Positions 15,551 to 23,753 of a stretch of 64,000 bases of DNA are shown piece by piece; within the stretch, counting starts at the first letter, position 1, and every line of letters begins with the position of its first letter. Source of the stretch: a virus. The notes under the pieces are model-generated. The model ran no database searches, was not told the origin of the DNA, and was given only the letters and a program-made list of their open reading frames with translations. Location: positions 56,931 to 120,930 of IMG/VR virus record IMGVR_UViG_3300028920_000041; one strand, 5' to 3'. The translations under genes and the position numbers were made by a program.

Positions 15551-16972
15551 ATGATGATTATTGGAATTGACGAACACAAGGCAGAGCACAATAAGATGCT
15601 TAGTGTTGGGCACTCTTTGGCCTCGAATTACAACATGACCCTTTACGAGAATGAAAAAGAGGGTCGTAAGATGTCCATGGGGGAGCTTCTGGAAGGCCTC
15701 CCGGAAGATTCTTTGGTTCGTGCTCACACAGCAGTTATGGTTGAAAACACTCGTCGCTATTTCAACTCGCTAGATGAGACAACCAAGCTTGTGAACATCG
15801 GTGATTTCGAAAAGTACGCTTACCCGATGGTTCGGGCGGTGTTCCCGAACCTTGCTGCGCACAACTTGGCTTCTGTACAGCCGATGCTGGGTCCCGTCTC
15901 TTTAGTGTTCTACATGAAGTTCATCTATGGTCTGACCAAAGGATCTGCGGTCGCGGGTACAGACATCATCGAAAACCCGAATCAGAACTATGCTTCTGAG
16001 GATATCGATGAAGAAAACGTCGGTACGGGCACTGGTGTTGCTACTGCTTTTACAGGAAACCTGTCTTACCTTCCGGTGAAGCCTGGTACGGTGAAGTTCA
16101 CAGGCGATGTTAGTGGTGTTCTGCTTGAGGTAACGGACGATGGCAACGGGAACATGATCGGTGATATTGGTGTTGGTACCAATACCATCAATTACGTTAC
16201 CGGCGCTTTCAACTTCGATTTCTCCAGCGCTATCGATAGCGGAGATCCGGTCAATGCTGCTTACAGCTATGACTTGGAAGGTAACGATACCATCCCCGAT
16301 ATTGATATGCAGCTTACTTCGAGTCCGGTTGTTGCCACGACTCGTAAGCTTAGGACTCGGTGGAGCCTTGAGGCTGCGCAAGATCTTAGGAACCTGCATG
16401 GTCTTGAGGCAGAGGTTGAGCAAGTCGCGGCAGTGTCCAATGAGATGAAGTTTGAGATTGACCGCGAAGTGATCGACAACATGGCGGCTATTGCTAACGG
16501 CTCTGTTGCAGCGTTTAGCAAGACACCCCTTACTGGTATCTCGTTCACAGAGCATAAGCTCGGTTTCGTAGACACACTGATTGCTGCCTCTAATGTGATC
16601 TTTGGTGCTACGCAGCGCGCTCTTGGAACGTGGATTATCGCCGGTCTGAATGTCACCAACCTGATCGAGTCCCTTCCGGGCTTTGTCCCCTCGCCACGTC
16701 CAAAGGGAACGAGGGCGGTTTACAAGGCTGGCGTGTTAAATGGCCAGTGGGACATCTGGAAAGATCCAAACTACGGTGTTAACAACTACCTCATGGGGTA
16801 CCAGGGTGATGCAATGTGGGAGGTTGGCTATATCTTCGCTCCTTACATCCTGGCCTACACGACTGCTACGATCATGCTGGATGATTTTGTCGGTCGTAAG
16901 GGTATCTCTTCGCGGTATGGCAAGAAGGCTATTGATGGTAACTTCTACTGCCAGGGCAGTGTAACCGCATAA
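15551..16972 (+). CDS. Major capsid protein (T4 gp23-type) with inserted beta module
   Basis: The start is set at ATG 15551 because GGAGG sits at 15544-15548. 473 residues. Family landmarks: RAVFPNLAAHNLASVQPM, GPVSLVFYMKFIYG, TRKLRTRWSLEAAQDLRNLHG and the C-terminal GYIFAPYILAYTTATIML. Residues about 165-250 are an inserted beta domain (VKPGTVKFTGDVSG, DDGNGNMIGD, NTINYVTGAF) of the same type as the C-terminus of the protein at 19202. The N-terminal about 45 residues may be removed by the prohead protease, as in gp23. Codon use is richer in C and G than neighbours, as expected for a very highly expressed gene. A strong terminator follows. Confidence 0.92.
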   Translation: MMIIGIDEHKAEHNKMLSVGHSLASNYNMTLYENEKEGRKMSMGELLEGLPEDSLVRAHTAVMVENTRRYFNSLDETTKLVNIGDFEKYAYPMVRAVFPNLAAHNLASVQPMLGPVSLVFYMKFIYGLTKGSAVAGTDIIENPNQNYASEDIDEENVGTGTGVATAFTGNLSYLPVKPGTVKFTGDVSGVLLEVTDDGNGNMIGDIGVGTNTINYVTGAFNFDFSSAIDSGDPVNAAYSYDLEGNDTIPDIDMQLTSSPVVATTRKLRTRWSLEAAQDLRNLHGLEAEVEQVAAVSNEMKFEIDREVIDNMAAIANGSVAAFSKTPLTGISFTEHKLGFVDTLIAASNVIFGATQRALGTWIIAGLNVTNLIESLPGFVPSPRPKGTRAVYKAGVLNGQWDIWKDPNYGVNNYLMGYQGDAMWEVGYIFAPYILAYTTATIMLDDFVGRKGISSRYGKKAIDGNFYCQGSVTA

Positions 16973-17011
16973 CCAGTTTTTCAAGTCGCATGCCATCTGC
17001 GGCACTCCTAA

Positions 17012-17056
17012 CCGAAGGGGGTTAGGACTTCGCCCCCTAACCCCCTTCGGTGCTTT
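17012..17056 (+). terminator. Rho-independent terminator after capsid gene
   Basis: A perfect 15-bp inverted repeat (CCGAAGGGGGTTAGG at 17012-17026 against 17036-17050) with a 9-base loop, followed by TGCTTTTCTC. Very GC-rich stem, placed 39 bases after the capsid stop. It should end or attenuate the head transcript. Confidence 0.85.
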
Positions 17057-17080
17057 TCTCTAGCAAGTCAAGGACAGCAA

Positions 17081-17800
17081 ATGTCAGCGTCTGTTACATC
17101 AGATGTGATCAAGCGGTACGTAAGACGCATGCTAGGGGAACCTGTTGTTGAAGTTGAAATAGAAGACGAGACAATAAGCGAGATCATAGAGCAAGCTCTA
17201 GGTATCTATGGAACGTACAAGCCAATTGAAAAAGTAGGTACTCTAAACATCCTGTCTGGACAACAAAAGTATGAGTTGACAGCAGCCGAGGTAGGCAAAG
17301 GAATAATCGAAGTCTTTCGTCCAGACTTGCTAAGAGCACCACTTTCTTTAGACCAATTTGATGTGTTTAAATACCATACGCACTTGCCGAACCTAGATCC
17401 AGGTGACTACTACATGGAACGTCTCTGGTGGAAAGAAGTGCGTATGTCTGCCGGGTCAGACGATGATTGGTTTTTGGACTTTAACTATGATGATGGGTCA
17501 GCGACGTTTTACGTGAATCCTATTCCCAGTAGTTCTTACACACTAAATTACAGGTATGTGGTAGATCCTACTTTGGCACAAGTCCCTGCTAGTGATGATG
17601 ACTTAATCAAGGACTACATCCTAGCTCTTTGTAAAATCGTTGTTGGTGAGATAAGAAGCAAGTTCCAAGGTGTCGAAGGCGCTGAAGGCTCTATTGTGAT
17701 GAATGGTGAAGCCTTGAAAGCAGAAGGCAAAGAAGAGAAGCAGACCTTTGATGACTACTTGGCTAATAGAGGACAAATTATACCACCTATCAGAGGCTAG
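17081..17800 (+). CDS. Neck/head-completion protein (putative)
   Basis: 239 residues, first gene after the capsid terminator. Residues 1-45 form an acidic helix (VTSDVIKRYVRRMLGEPVVEVEIEDETISEII is split here only for description), then a beta-rich body with WWKEVRMSAG and FYVNPIPSS, and a helical C-terminus. The 'helix then Phe-x-Val-x-Pro-x-Pro-x-x-Ser strand' layout and position before the tail-completion genes resemble connector/neck proteins of T4-like phages. Specific equivalence (gp13) is plausible but unproven. Confidence 0.55.
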   Translation: MSASVTSDVIKRYVRRMLGEPVVEVEIEDETISEIIEQALGIYGTYKPIEKVGTLNILSGQQKYELTAAEVGKGIIEVFRPDLLRAPLSLDQFDVFKYHTHLPNLDPGDYYMERLWWKEVRMSAGSDDDWFLDFNYDDGSATFYVNPIPSSSYTLNYRYVVDPTLAQVPASDDDLIKDYILALCKIVVGEIRSKFQGVEGAEGSIVMNGEALKAEGKEEKQTFDDYLANRGQIIPPIRG

Positions 17801-17802
17801 TT

Positions 17803-17952
17803 ATGGGTCAGTTTCCTTGGCAATCTCCTGTTATTGAAGACAGTAAAGCAAAGACTAAGGATAAAAAGAAAGAAGCAAAGACCTCACTAGATCAAGAGGT
17901 AACTGGACTCCGGTATGTTCCGTGGCTTTTCAAGACTGTAAAAGATAAATAA
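17803..17952 (+). CDS. 49-residue Lys-rich protein
   Basis: ATG 17803 lies two bases after the upstream TAG, and TAATG at 17950-17954 couples it to the next gene. The product (MGQFPWQSPVIEDSKAK then a Lys run) ends in GLRYVPWLFKTVKDK. Small Lys-rich linker-like peptide; tight spacing supports translation. Function unknown. Confidence 0.45.
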   Translation: MGQFPWQSPVIEDSKAKTKDKKKEAKTSLDQEVTGLRYVPWLFKTVKDK

Positions 17953-18659
17953 TGCCCACCTTGAGATTTTCTTCTGGTAAAGACGCTAAGTACTTCAGGA
18001 AGAGATCTGCCGAAAAGGCAAGACTGTACTATCCCCCGCTGCGTTGGCTTCTCAACAGCAATACTATCACGTTAAATCTGTATGGGGAGCCTGGTAACCC
18101 TATTTCAGGTACAGACGGAGCTACATCGGTAGCAGCTACACAGCAGTTCACTTCTGCCAGTGCTGATTTTGTAGATGATGGGATCAGTCCGGGTGACATT
18201 TTGGAGATTGAAACGCCAACGTGTAACAGTGGCGACAATGGCAGGTACCAAGTAAGCTCTGTCATTGATGAGAACACACTAGACATTGGCGAGGACTGGC
18301 CTGCAGGTAACCTTTCGAACTTGGTCTATAACGTCCATCTATTGAAAGAACGCTACACAGAACATCCTCAGTTGATCCCGTTTAATGTAAAGCTACGCCC
18401 TACAGAAAAAGAGCTAACCCGGTGGGGTATTGGTGAGAGAAGAGACTGTATGTTTGTAATGAGCATTTACTTGTGTGATGAGATTGGTTTGATCCCAAAG
18501 ATAGGGGATAGGTTCCTTTATCCGTACCAAAGAAGTGGAAGACCTAGAGTCATTCACATGGAAGTCAAAAACCTCTACGAAGAAACACAGCTAACGAATA
18601 GTGCTGTACCCATTGACTATATTGGTTTTGCTGTCAGAACGACCAATAAGTTGCCGTAG
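17952..18659 (+). CDS. Neck protein (gp14-like, putative) with inserted beta module
   Basis: 235 residues. The N-terminal about 50 residues (KYFRKRSAEKARLYYPPLRW) and C-terminal part (RRDCMFVMSIYLCDEIGLIPKIGDRF, then TNSAVPIDYIGFAVRT) resemble the head-closure/neck proteins of T4-like phages. Between them, residues about 52-132 are one copy of the recurring beta module (SGDNGRYQVSSVIDENTLDI, EDWPAGNL), inserted cleanly. At DNA level the module's start shares 19 identical bases with a module in the sheath gene, so the copies may have spread recently. Confidence 0.6.
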   Translation: MPTLRFSSGKDAKYFRKRSAEKARLYYPPLRWLLNSNTITLNLYGEPGNPISGTDGATSVAATQQFTSASADFVDDGISPGDILEIETPTCNSGDNGRYQVSSVIDENTLDIGEDWPAGNLSNLVYNVHLLKERYTEHPQLIPFNVKLRPTEKELTRWGIGERRDCMFVMSIYLCDEIGLIPKIGDRFLYPYQRSGRPRVIHMEVKNLYEETQLTNSAVPIDYIGFAVRTTNKLP

Positions 18660-19205
18660 ATGCCGAGAGCAAAGAGAACAACTAAAGCTGGAGTCCGCAA
18701 AAAGAAAAAGAACTTCACTTCTCTGATCTCTGTCTTTACTGAAGAAGTAGAGCTACACGCTTACAAGTGCAACAAAGAGATAGCCAGAGCATACACCAAA
18801 GAAGCCAAAGAGGTTATAGAGTCACAACGGTACAAATGGGCACCTTTAAGTCCTAGGTATAGAGAAGAAAAGATACAAAGAGGCTACGACCATAGGATCT
18901 ATATCAGAACGGGAGAGTTTTTAGACTCCATATCTTGGGGCGTAACACATAAGAAGGTTTGGATGGGAATTCCTTCCAGAAAGATGCATACAGGCAAGTT
19001 TGCTAGATCTGATGAGCCAGATAGAGAGCCTATTCCACTAAGAAAGCTTGCCCGGTGGTTGGAGTTTGGTACAAAGCACATTCCACCTAGACCTATTTGG
19101 AGGCCTCTTTTAGCAAAGTACGTTAGGTTATATCCTGAGTTTGGTAGGCGGTATCGTACAGCAGCAATGAGAGCTGCTAAGAGAAAAGCCAAAGTCGGTA
19201 AATGA
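18660..19205 (+). CDS. HK97 gp10-like tail-completion/neck protein
   Basis: 181 residues. The signature RKLARWLEFGTKHIPPRPIWRP near the C-terminus is characteristic of the HK97 gp10-like/phage virion morphogenesis group, which joins head and tail. It also has IYIRTGEFLDSISWGV and a basic N-terminus. Starts directly after the upstream stop. The family call is good; the exact interface is not determined. Confidence 0.75.
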   Translation: MPRAKRTTKAGVRKKKKNFTSLISVFTEEVELHAYKCNKEIARAYTKEAKEVIESQRYKWAPLSPRYREEKIQRGYDHRIYIRTGEFLDSISWGVTHKKVWMGIPSRKMHTGKFARSDEPDREPIPLRKLARWLEFGTKHIPPRPIWRPLLAKYVRLYPEFGRRYRTAAMRAAKRKAKVGK

Positions 19206-20122
19206 TAGATCAAATCCTTCTATATGACCAAGCCGTTGTGACGTGGCTGAATAACACGCTTCCTCCTTTGTTGGAAGGTAGGAGTACGCAGATCTTGGTC
19301 TCGACAGCCAGGAAAGCGTATGCTGAAGTTACTACCGCACGACTCGCAGACAATGAGACGTTAACCACACCGAGGATCTCTCTAACACGGCTTGATTACG
19401 TTAATGACCCTATGCGATTCAACTCTAACAGGGTTCGTAGACTGGGATGGTGCTCTACTCCAGTTAACCAATCTTTGAGAAACGCCAAATTCCCAGCGCC
19501 GGTTACTATAAGCTACCAAGTAGATCTATGGACTCGTTTTGCTAAAGAAATGAATCTATGGGTTCAGCAACTGATGTTTGACTTTGCACAACAGTACATT
19601 TACTTGAGCACAAGACCTGACTCTGTTTGGCAAGACAAACTCTTTATCATGTTCTTGGAAGGTGGGATTTCGGATAACTCCGAACTAGAACCGGGTGAAG
19701 GCGATAGGTCTATAAGAAGGACGTTTACCCTGAGAGCAGACGGCTGGATTTTCGATCAGTCTTTCTTGGACACAAAAGTTGTCAAGTCTTTGGAGTTTCA
19801 GTGGTACGACAAAGACCTGGGAACGCAGTACGAGCTGTCTTTTCTTCCACCCTTAGAGGTAGTCGATCAAGGAACGGGCGGGCAAACCACGTTTAGCTTC
19901 ACGGTCCCAAGGCCTCCAGTTTTAGAGCATTCTTTTGTTCTTCAGACATTGATAGGAACAGAAATAGAGCATGTTCAAGATGACGGTTCTGGTAACCTAT
20001 CTGGTGACAATGTCTCTTCAGGAACTTTGAACTATACAACAGGTGAAGTGTCTATCACGTTCTTTACAGCGCCGGATTCTGGTGCTGATTTGACGGTGAC
20101 ATACTTCACAGATCTGAGTTGA
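19202..20122 (+). CDS. Tail terminator/completion-like protein with C-terminal beta module
   Basis: 306 residues, ATGA-coupled. Residues about 40-195 (SLTRLDYVNDPMRFNSNRVR, WTRFAKEMNLWVQQLMFDF, RRTFTLRADGWIFD) look like a tail-terminator fold similar in spirit to T4 gp15/gp3 roles. Residues about 220-306 are a beta module (TTFSFTVPRPPVLEHSFV, DDGSGNLSGDNVSSGTLNY, TGEVSITF) shared with the major capsid protein. Position between the gp10-like gene and the sheath supports a tail-end role. Confidence 0.55.
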   Translation: MIDQILLYDQAVVTWLNNTLPPLLEGRSTQILVSTARKAYAEVTTARLADNETLTTPRISLTRLDYVNDPMRFNSNRVRRLGWCSTPVNQSLRNAKFPAPVTISYQVDLWTRFAKEMNLWVQQLMFDFAQQYIYLSTRPDSVWQDKLFIMFLEGGISDNSELEPGEGDRSIRRTFTLRADGWIFDQSFLDTKVVKSLEFQWYDKDLGTQYELSFLPPLEVVDQGTGGQTTFSFTVPRPPVLEHSFVLQTLIGTEIEHVQDDGSGNLSGDNVSSGTLNYTTGEVSITFFTAPDSGADLTVTYFTDLS

Positions 20123-20124
20123 CA

Positions 20125-20457
20125 ATGATTATTGCTCAAATAAAGAACTTGTATCATGAACCACTTGTTATATCACTCCTTGCCAAGGGCTTTGGAGGAT
20201 CTGTACAAAACCGTCTCATGCTGCAGCTCCTAGTCGGTGACTGCATTGAAGTAGAATACAGCTCTGTTTCACCAGAGCTTATTAGTATGGCTAAAAAAGG
20301 ACGAGTGCAGATTGTAAAGATTACAACTGAAGTTGTTCCAACCGTCGAGCCAGAAAAAATTGATACGCCCCATGACGATCCGTCAAGTGTCAGTGCTGAA
20401 TCTGATGATGTAGAAGAGCAGTTTAACAAAGAACTTGAAAGAGAACTTCTTGAGTAG
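20125..20457 (+). CDS. Small hypothetical protein before sheath
   Basis: 110 residues from ATG 20125 (an upstream in-frame TTG overlaps the previous gene). N-terminal beta segment (LYHEPLVISLLAKGFGG, LLVGDCIEVEYSSVSPEL), then an acidic Glu/Asp-rich tail (EEQFNKELEREL). Not recognised. Sits in the tail operon just before a hairpin and the sheath gene. Confidence 0.5.
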   Translation: MIIAQIKNLYHEPLVISLLAKGFGGSVQNRLMLQLLVGDCIEVEYSSVSPELISMAKKGRVQIVKITTEVVPTVEPEKIDTPHDDPSSVSAESDDVEEQFNKELERELLE

Positions 20458-20462
20458 CACAA

Positions 20463-20480
20463 GTTGGCACTGATGCCAAC
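20463..20480 (+). other. Short hairpin upstream of sheath gene
   Basis: A perfect 7-bp inverted repeat (GTTGGCA / TGCCAAC) with a 4-base loop in the 46-base gap before the sheath gene. No T-run follows, so it is more likely an mRNA-processing or stability element than a terminator. A good Shine-Dalgarno (TAAGGAG) comes next at about 20490. Confidence 0.4.
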
Positions 20481-20503
20481 AAGCAATATAAGGAGAAAAA
20501 CAA

Positions 20504-22738
20504 ATGGCGTTCGTCAGTGCTGGAGCTTATGCACGAGAAGTAGATCTTTCTCTGTATGCAGAGACCATTACCTCAACCATTCTTGGGATGGCCCACACGT
20601 TCAACAAGGGTCCTATTGGTACTCCTACTCTTATCACGAATATTGATAGGTTGATTGCCGAGTTTGGGGAACCCATAGATCCAGGCTCTAGCTCTTCAGC
20701 ATGCCAAGGTTGGTTTGCTGCCAGAGAGTATCTCAGAAAAGGTAATAAGCTTTATGTCAATAGGGTTGAGTCTACAGCTACTCCTGCAGCCTATGCAGCA
20801 CAGTCCGTTCGTGGTGTAACGGATCAAACTCTGGCAACAGGTACAGACGGAGCTACTTCTGTTCCAGCAACCAGAACACTAACATCGGCTACCGGGGATT
20901 TTGTAAATGATGGGATTTTGGTAGGCGATGTTTTGGAGGTTGACGAAGGTGGTGCCGATGATGGGTTCTATGTTTTAACTGCGGTTGCTGCTACGGTCCT
21001 AACGATTGACAGAGACTGGCCTACAGGCTCTTTGGCCGATCAAGACTTCACGGTTTGGACAGCAAAGAAAGAGGAAGGTGAAGACGGTGTTACAAGCGCT
21101 CTTGGCGTTCGTACACTAACCTCTGCAGCATCCACGTTCCAGACCAATGGTGTTGCGGCTGGAGATATCCTCAAGATTGCGGATCCCGGTGACACGGGGG
21201 ATAACGGTGTCTATTACATTGCATCGGTTGACAGCGAAACGCAGCTAACGGTTAACAGGGACTGGCAGGAAGGTGGCCTGTCTACGCTTACCTTTACGGT
21301 TTATGGTCCAAACAGCTCCGGAGCAACAGGAAGCACCGCTACAGCCGGTGAGTTTGCCGATACGAACGCCAAGTTCCAAGATCACGGTGTTCAAGCTGGA
21401 GATATCCTCTGGATTAAGGACGCTGTTGATATTGGTGATAATGGCTATTACATGATCACAGGCCTCAAGACAGGCTCTGAAGATACCACGCTAGAGGTTA
21501 ACGAAACAGCGTGGCCTGCAGGATCTCTGACGGGTCTTACCTATGAGGTTTTTCCAGGCTCTGTTACGTATCAAGGTGCAACAAAGGGAACCGCTTTCAG
21601 TGGTCTCAGAATTATCCCTTCTGTTAATGCCAATGACAATACCAAGGTGGACCTTGAGACCAAAAACTCTGCTGGTACATTCAGGCTTGAAAAAGTCTTT
21701 TCCATGGATCGCACTGATGCGGATACGGTGATGTCTTCTGACAGTGCGTATTGGACAGCAACCATAAGGTCTAACCGGTCAGACATCGTTGCAGGGGATA
21801 CATTTACGGTCTCTGGTGGAGATGATGGGTACACAGGGATCGTAGATAGTGACTACATTGGCAACTCTACTTTAGGTACAGGACTCCGAGGCTTTAGCAA
21901 TGCAGAAGCAATTGACGTAAACTTGCTTGTGTGCCCCGGGCAATCGAGCCAGAACGTACAAGATGAGCTAATCAATATCTGTGAGTCAAGAGCAGACTGT
22001 ATGGCGATTGTAGATCCGCCAGATTGGTCTGCAATCGATACAGTCCAAGAGATTTTGAACTTCCACAATGGGACTCTAACGCGCACTACAGCGCTCAACA
22101 CAACCTATGGTGCTTTGTATTGGACTTGGCAGAAAGTTTATGATGAGTACCATGATGTTGATGTGTGGACGGCACCCTCGGGTCACATGGCAGCAGTCTA
22201 TGCCAATAACGATAACGTTCAGGCTCCTTGGTTTGCCCCGGCTGGATTAAAGCGTGGTAAGCTGACTGGATCTACCGATGTTCGTTACTCGCCCAATCAG
22301 GATGACAGAGACGCTCTTTATGGGCCTGGAGCACGGGTCAACCCCATTGTCAACTTCACAGGCTCTGGGATCTATGCTTTTGGTCAGAAAACACTAACCA
22401 CAGCGACTACAGCACTTGATAGGGTCAATGTTCGTCGGATGCTGCTTTATGTGGAAAAGGTCATTGCTACAGCATCTAGACAGCTTGTTTTTGATCCGAA
22501 TGATGATGTACTAGAGAGGGAGTTTAAGCAGCTAGTAGAGCCTGTGCTGGACGATGTTTTGTCCAGGCGCGGGATCGCTGAGTACCTGATAACAACGGCT
22601 ACGACAGATTCAGACAGAGACAACAACAAAGCCGTGTTTAAGATCTTCATCAAACCGATAAAATCAGCCGAGATTATCGAGATAGTCTTTGCTTTAACCT
22701 CGCAAGGGGCAAATTTTTCTGAGCTTATAGCAGCATAG
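20504..22738 (+). CDS. Contractile tail sheath protein with three beta modules inserted in tandem
   Basis: 744 residues. The N-terminus (MAFVSAGAYAREVDLSLYAE, ILGMAHTFNKGPIGTPTLIT, FGEPIDPG, WFAAREYLRKGNKLYVNRV) and C-terminal half (YTWQ-like YWTWQKVYDEYHD, GHMAAVYANNDNVQAPWFAPAG, RRMLLYVEKVI, VLDDVLSRRGIAEYLI) are typical sheath domains that contract to drive the tube. Inserted at residues about 112-350 are three tandem copies of the recurring beta module, each centred on D-(D/N)-G-x-Y with a W-P/Q-x-G ending. They should form extra knobs on the sheath exterior. Confidence 0.9.
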   Translation: MAFVSAGAYAREVDLSLYAETITSTILGMAHTFNKGPIGTPTLITNIDRLIAEFGEPIDPGSSSSACQGWFAAREYLRKGNKLYVNRVESTATPAAYAAQSVRGVTDQTLATGTDGATSVPATRTLTSATGDFVNDGILVGDVLEVDEGGADDGFYVLTAVAATVLTIDRDWPTGSLADQDFTVWTAKKEEGEDGVTSALGVRTLTSAASTFQTNGVAAGDILKIADPGDTGDNGVYYIASVDSETQLTVNRDWQEGGLSTLTFTVYGPNSSGATGSTATAGEFADTNAKFQDHGVQAGDILWIKDAVDIGDNGYYMITGLKTGSEDTTLEVNETAWPAGSLTGLTYEVFPGSVTYQGATKGTAFSGLRIIPSVNANDNTKVDLETKNSAGTFRLEKVFSMDRTDADTVMSSDSAYWTATIRSNRSDIVAGDTFTVSGGDDGYTGIVDSDYIGNSTLGTGLRGFSNAEAIDVNLLVCPGQSSQNVQDELINICESRADCMAIVDPPDWSAIDTVQEILNFHNGTLTRTTALNTTYGALYWTWQKVYDEYHDVDVWTAPSGHMAAVYANNDNVQAPWFAPAGLKRGKLTGSTDVRYSPNQDDRDALYGPGARVNPIVNFTGSGIYAFGQKTLTTATTALDRVNVRRMLLYVEKVIATASRQLVFDPNDDVLEREFKQLVEPVLDDVLSRRGIAEYLITTATTDSDRDNNKAVFKIFIKPIKSAEIIEIVFALTSQGANFSELIAA

Positions 22739-22752
22739 GCAGGGGTTACGGG

Positions 22753-23025
22753 CTAGGCAGGGGTAGGGCTTTCGATAACGTCTTCGACAGTTTCACCTCT
22801 GCTTAGTCTTGCTTTTATCTCTTTTGAGTCTAGTAGCAAGATCTCTGCAATATCTTCCAAAGTAAACACTTCACCTCGGTATTCAAACAGCTCGGGTTCT
22901 TCTTTCGCTGGTAGGATCAAGACTATTCGTTTAAGAAAGCTGTTTGTCAGGAGTAAGAAGATCTTCGTTGTTGTCAAGTACAACATACTAGCCAGTTTAC
23001 AAATAGTCCCATTACGAATTGACAT
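22753..23025 (-). CDS. Lone minus-strand gene with C-terminal helix-turn-helix-like module
   Basis: 90 residues from the ATG at 23025, which is preceded (minus strand) by the Shine-Dalgarno GGGAG 7 bases upstream; a longer frame exists but lacks this site. The N-terminal half is hydrophobic/basic (LASMLYLTTTKIFLLLTN). The C-terminus, FEYRGEVFTLEDIAEILLLD then KEIKARLSRGETVEDVIES, matches the small DNA-binding 'G-x-x-x-T-L-x-x-(I/W)-A-E-(I/L)-L ... R-L-x-R-G-x-x-x-E-x-(A/V)' module common in phage and homing-endonuclease proteins. It has its own promoter and stands alone against a fully + strand genome: a moron. Function may be regulatory. Confidence 0.6.
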   Translation of the reverse strand: MSIRNGTICKLASMLYLTTTKIFLLLTNSFLKRIVLILPAKEEPELFEYRGEVFTLEDIAEILLLDSKEIKARLSRGETVEDVIESPTPA

Positions 23026-23101
23026 AAGGTGTCTCCCTTTTGACAGTATCTGTTGATGTTCAGGCAACTCTGACTTTTCAGGCAAACCCTACCGGCGACG
23101 A

Positions 23102-23129
23102 AGTATATAGCGTAGATCTCGAAAGTCAA
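23102..23129 (-). promoter_or_regulatory. Sigma70-like promoter for minus-strand gene
   Basis: Read on the minus strand: -35 TTGACT (23129-23124), 16-base spacer, -10 TATACT (23107-23102). It lies about 75 bases upstream of the minus-strand start at 23025 and points into it, away from the tube gene. Five of six bases match the consensus at each box. Confidence 0.55.
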
Positions 23130-23149
23130 CAACATTCAGGAGAAATTTT

Positions 23150-23695
23150 ATGGCTCTCACAAATCCGATGTCTGCGGACCACATAGCTGCAGAAGCAGGA
23201 TCTTTTGAACCCCAAAGGTCCAATAACTTCTCTATAGAAATTGCTCTGGAAGCAGCGGACAAAGACCTTATTATCATGGGTCTTCAGTCTGTACCACTTC
23301 CAAACGAAAGCAATGATGAAATAGAGATCCAGTATCAGAATGAAAAGAGGTACATTGCTGGCCAATACACAATAGACTCGACAACGCTGATTGTCAGAGA
23401 CTTTGTCGATCAGGACACGCGTGGTGCTTTAATGCGTTGGCGAAAGAAAGTCTATGATCCGGCTACAGGTCAGGTAGGCTTAGCAGCGGACTATAAGAAG
23501 TCAGCAAACATCGTCCTTACGGCTCCAGATGGATCAGAAAAGCGCGTTTGCAAGCTCAAGGGAACGTGGCCACAGGCTTTGACCGGTGGAAACCTTGCTA
23601 TGGATGCAAGTGACCAAGTGTTAGTTGAGTTGACCCTTCGGGTAGACAAAGCAATCTGGGATCTGCCCGGTGCCTCTGGTGGGGGTGCTGGTTAG
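23150..23695 (+). CDS. Tail tube protein (gp19-like)
   Basis: 181 residues directly after the sheath region, with a strong ribosome site (CAGGAGAAATTTT). The pattern NNFSIEIALEAADKDLIIMGLQSVPLPNES is not quoted in full, but its parts, followed by RDFVDQDTRGALMRWRKKVYDP and the late KLKGTWPQAL, fit the contractile-tail tube family (T4 gp19 / phage T4-like tube), which stacks as hexamer rings. The C-terminus is a flexible Gly-rich tail. Confident by family pattern plus sheath-tube order. Confidence 0.85.
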   Translation: MALTNPMSADHIAAEAGSFEPQRSNNFSIEIALEAADKDLIIMGLQSVPLPNESNDEIEIQYQNEKRYIAGQYTIDSTTLIVRDFVDQDTRGALMRWRKKVYDPATGQVGLAADYKKSANIVLTAPDGSEKRVCKLKGTWPQALTGGNLAMDASDQVLVELTLRVDKAIWDLPGASGGGAG

Positions 23696-23753
23696 GCCTA
23701 AACCTATCTTCAACTAGCTTACTCAGTCAAACAATTGTCAATAGGGGTGTCAA

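Noticed and set aside
15902-16555. A 217-codon open frame on the minus strand opposite the capsid gene
   Set aside because: It lies wholly inside the very strongly supported capsid gene, has no ribosome site and no recognisable protein; the capsid gene's biased codons keep the opposite strand open by chance.
17012-17050. The GC-rich inverted repeat as an attachment site or operator
   Set aside because: Stem length, loop size and following T-rich tail after the capsid stop fit a terminator better.
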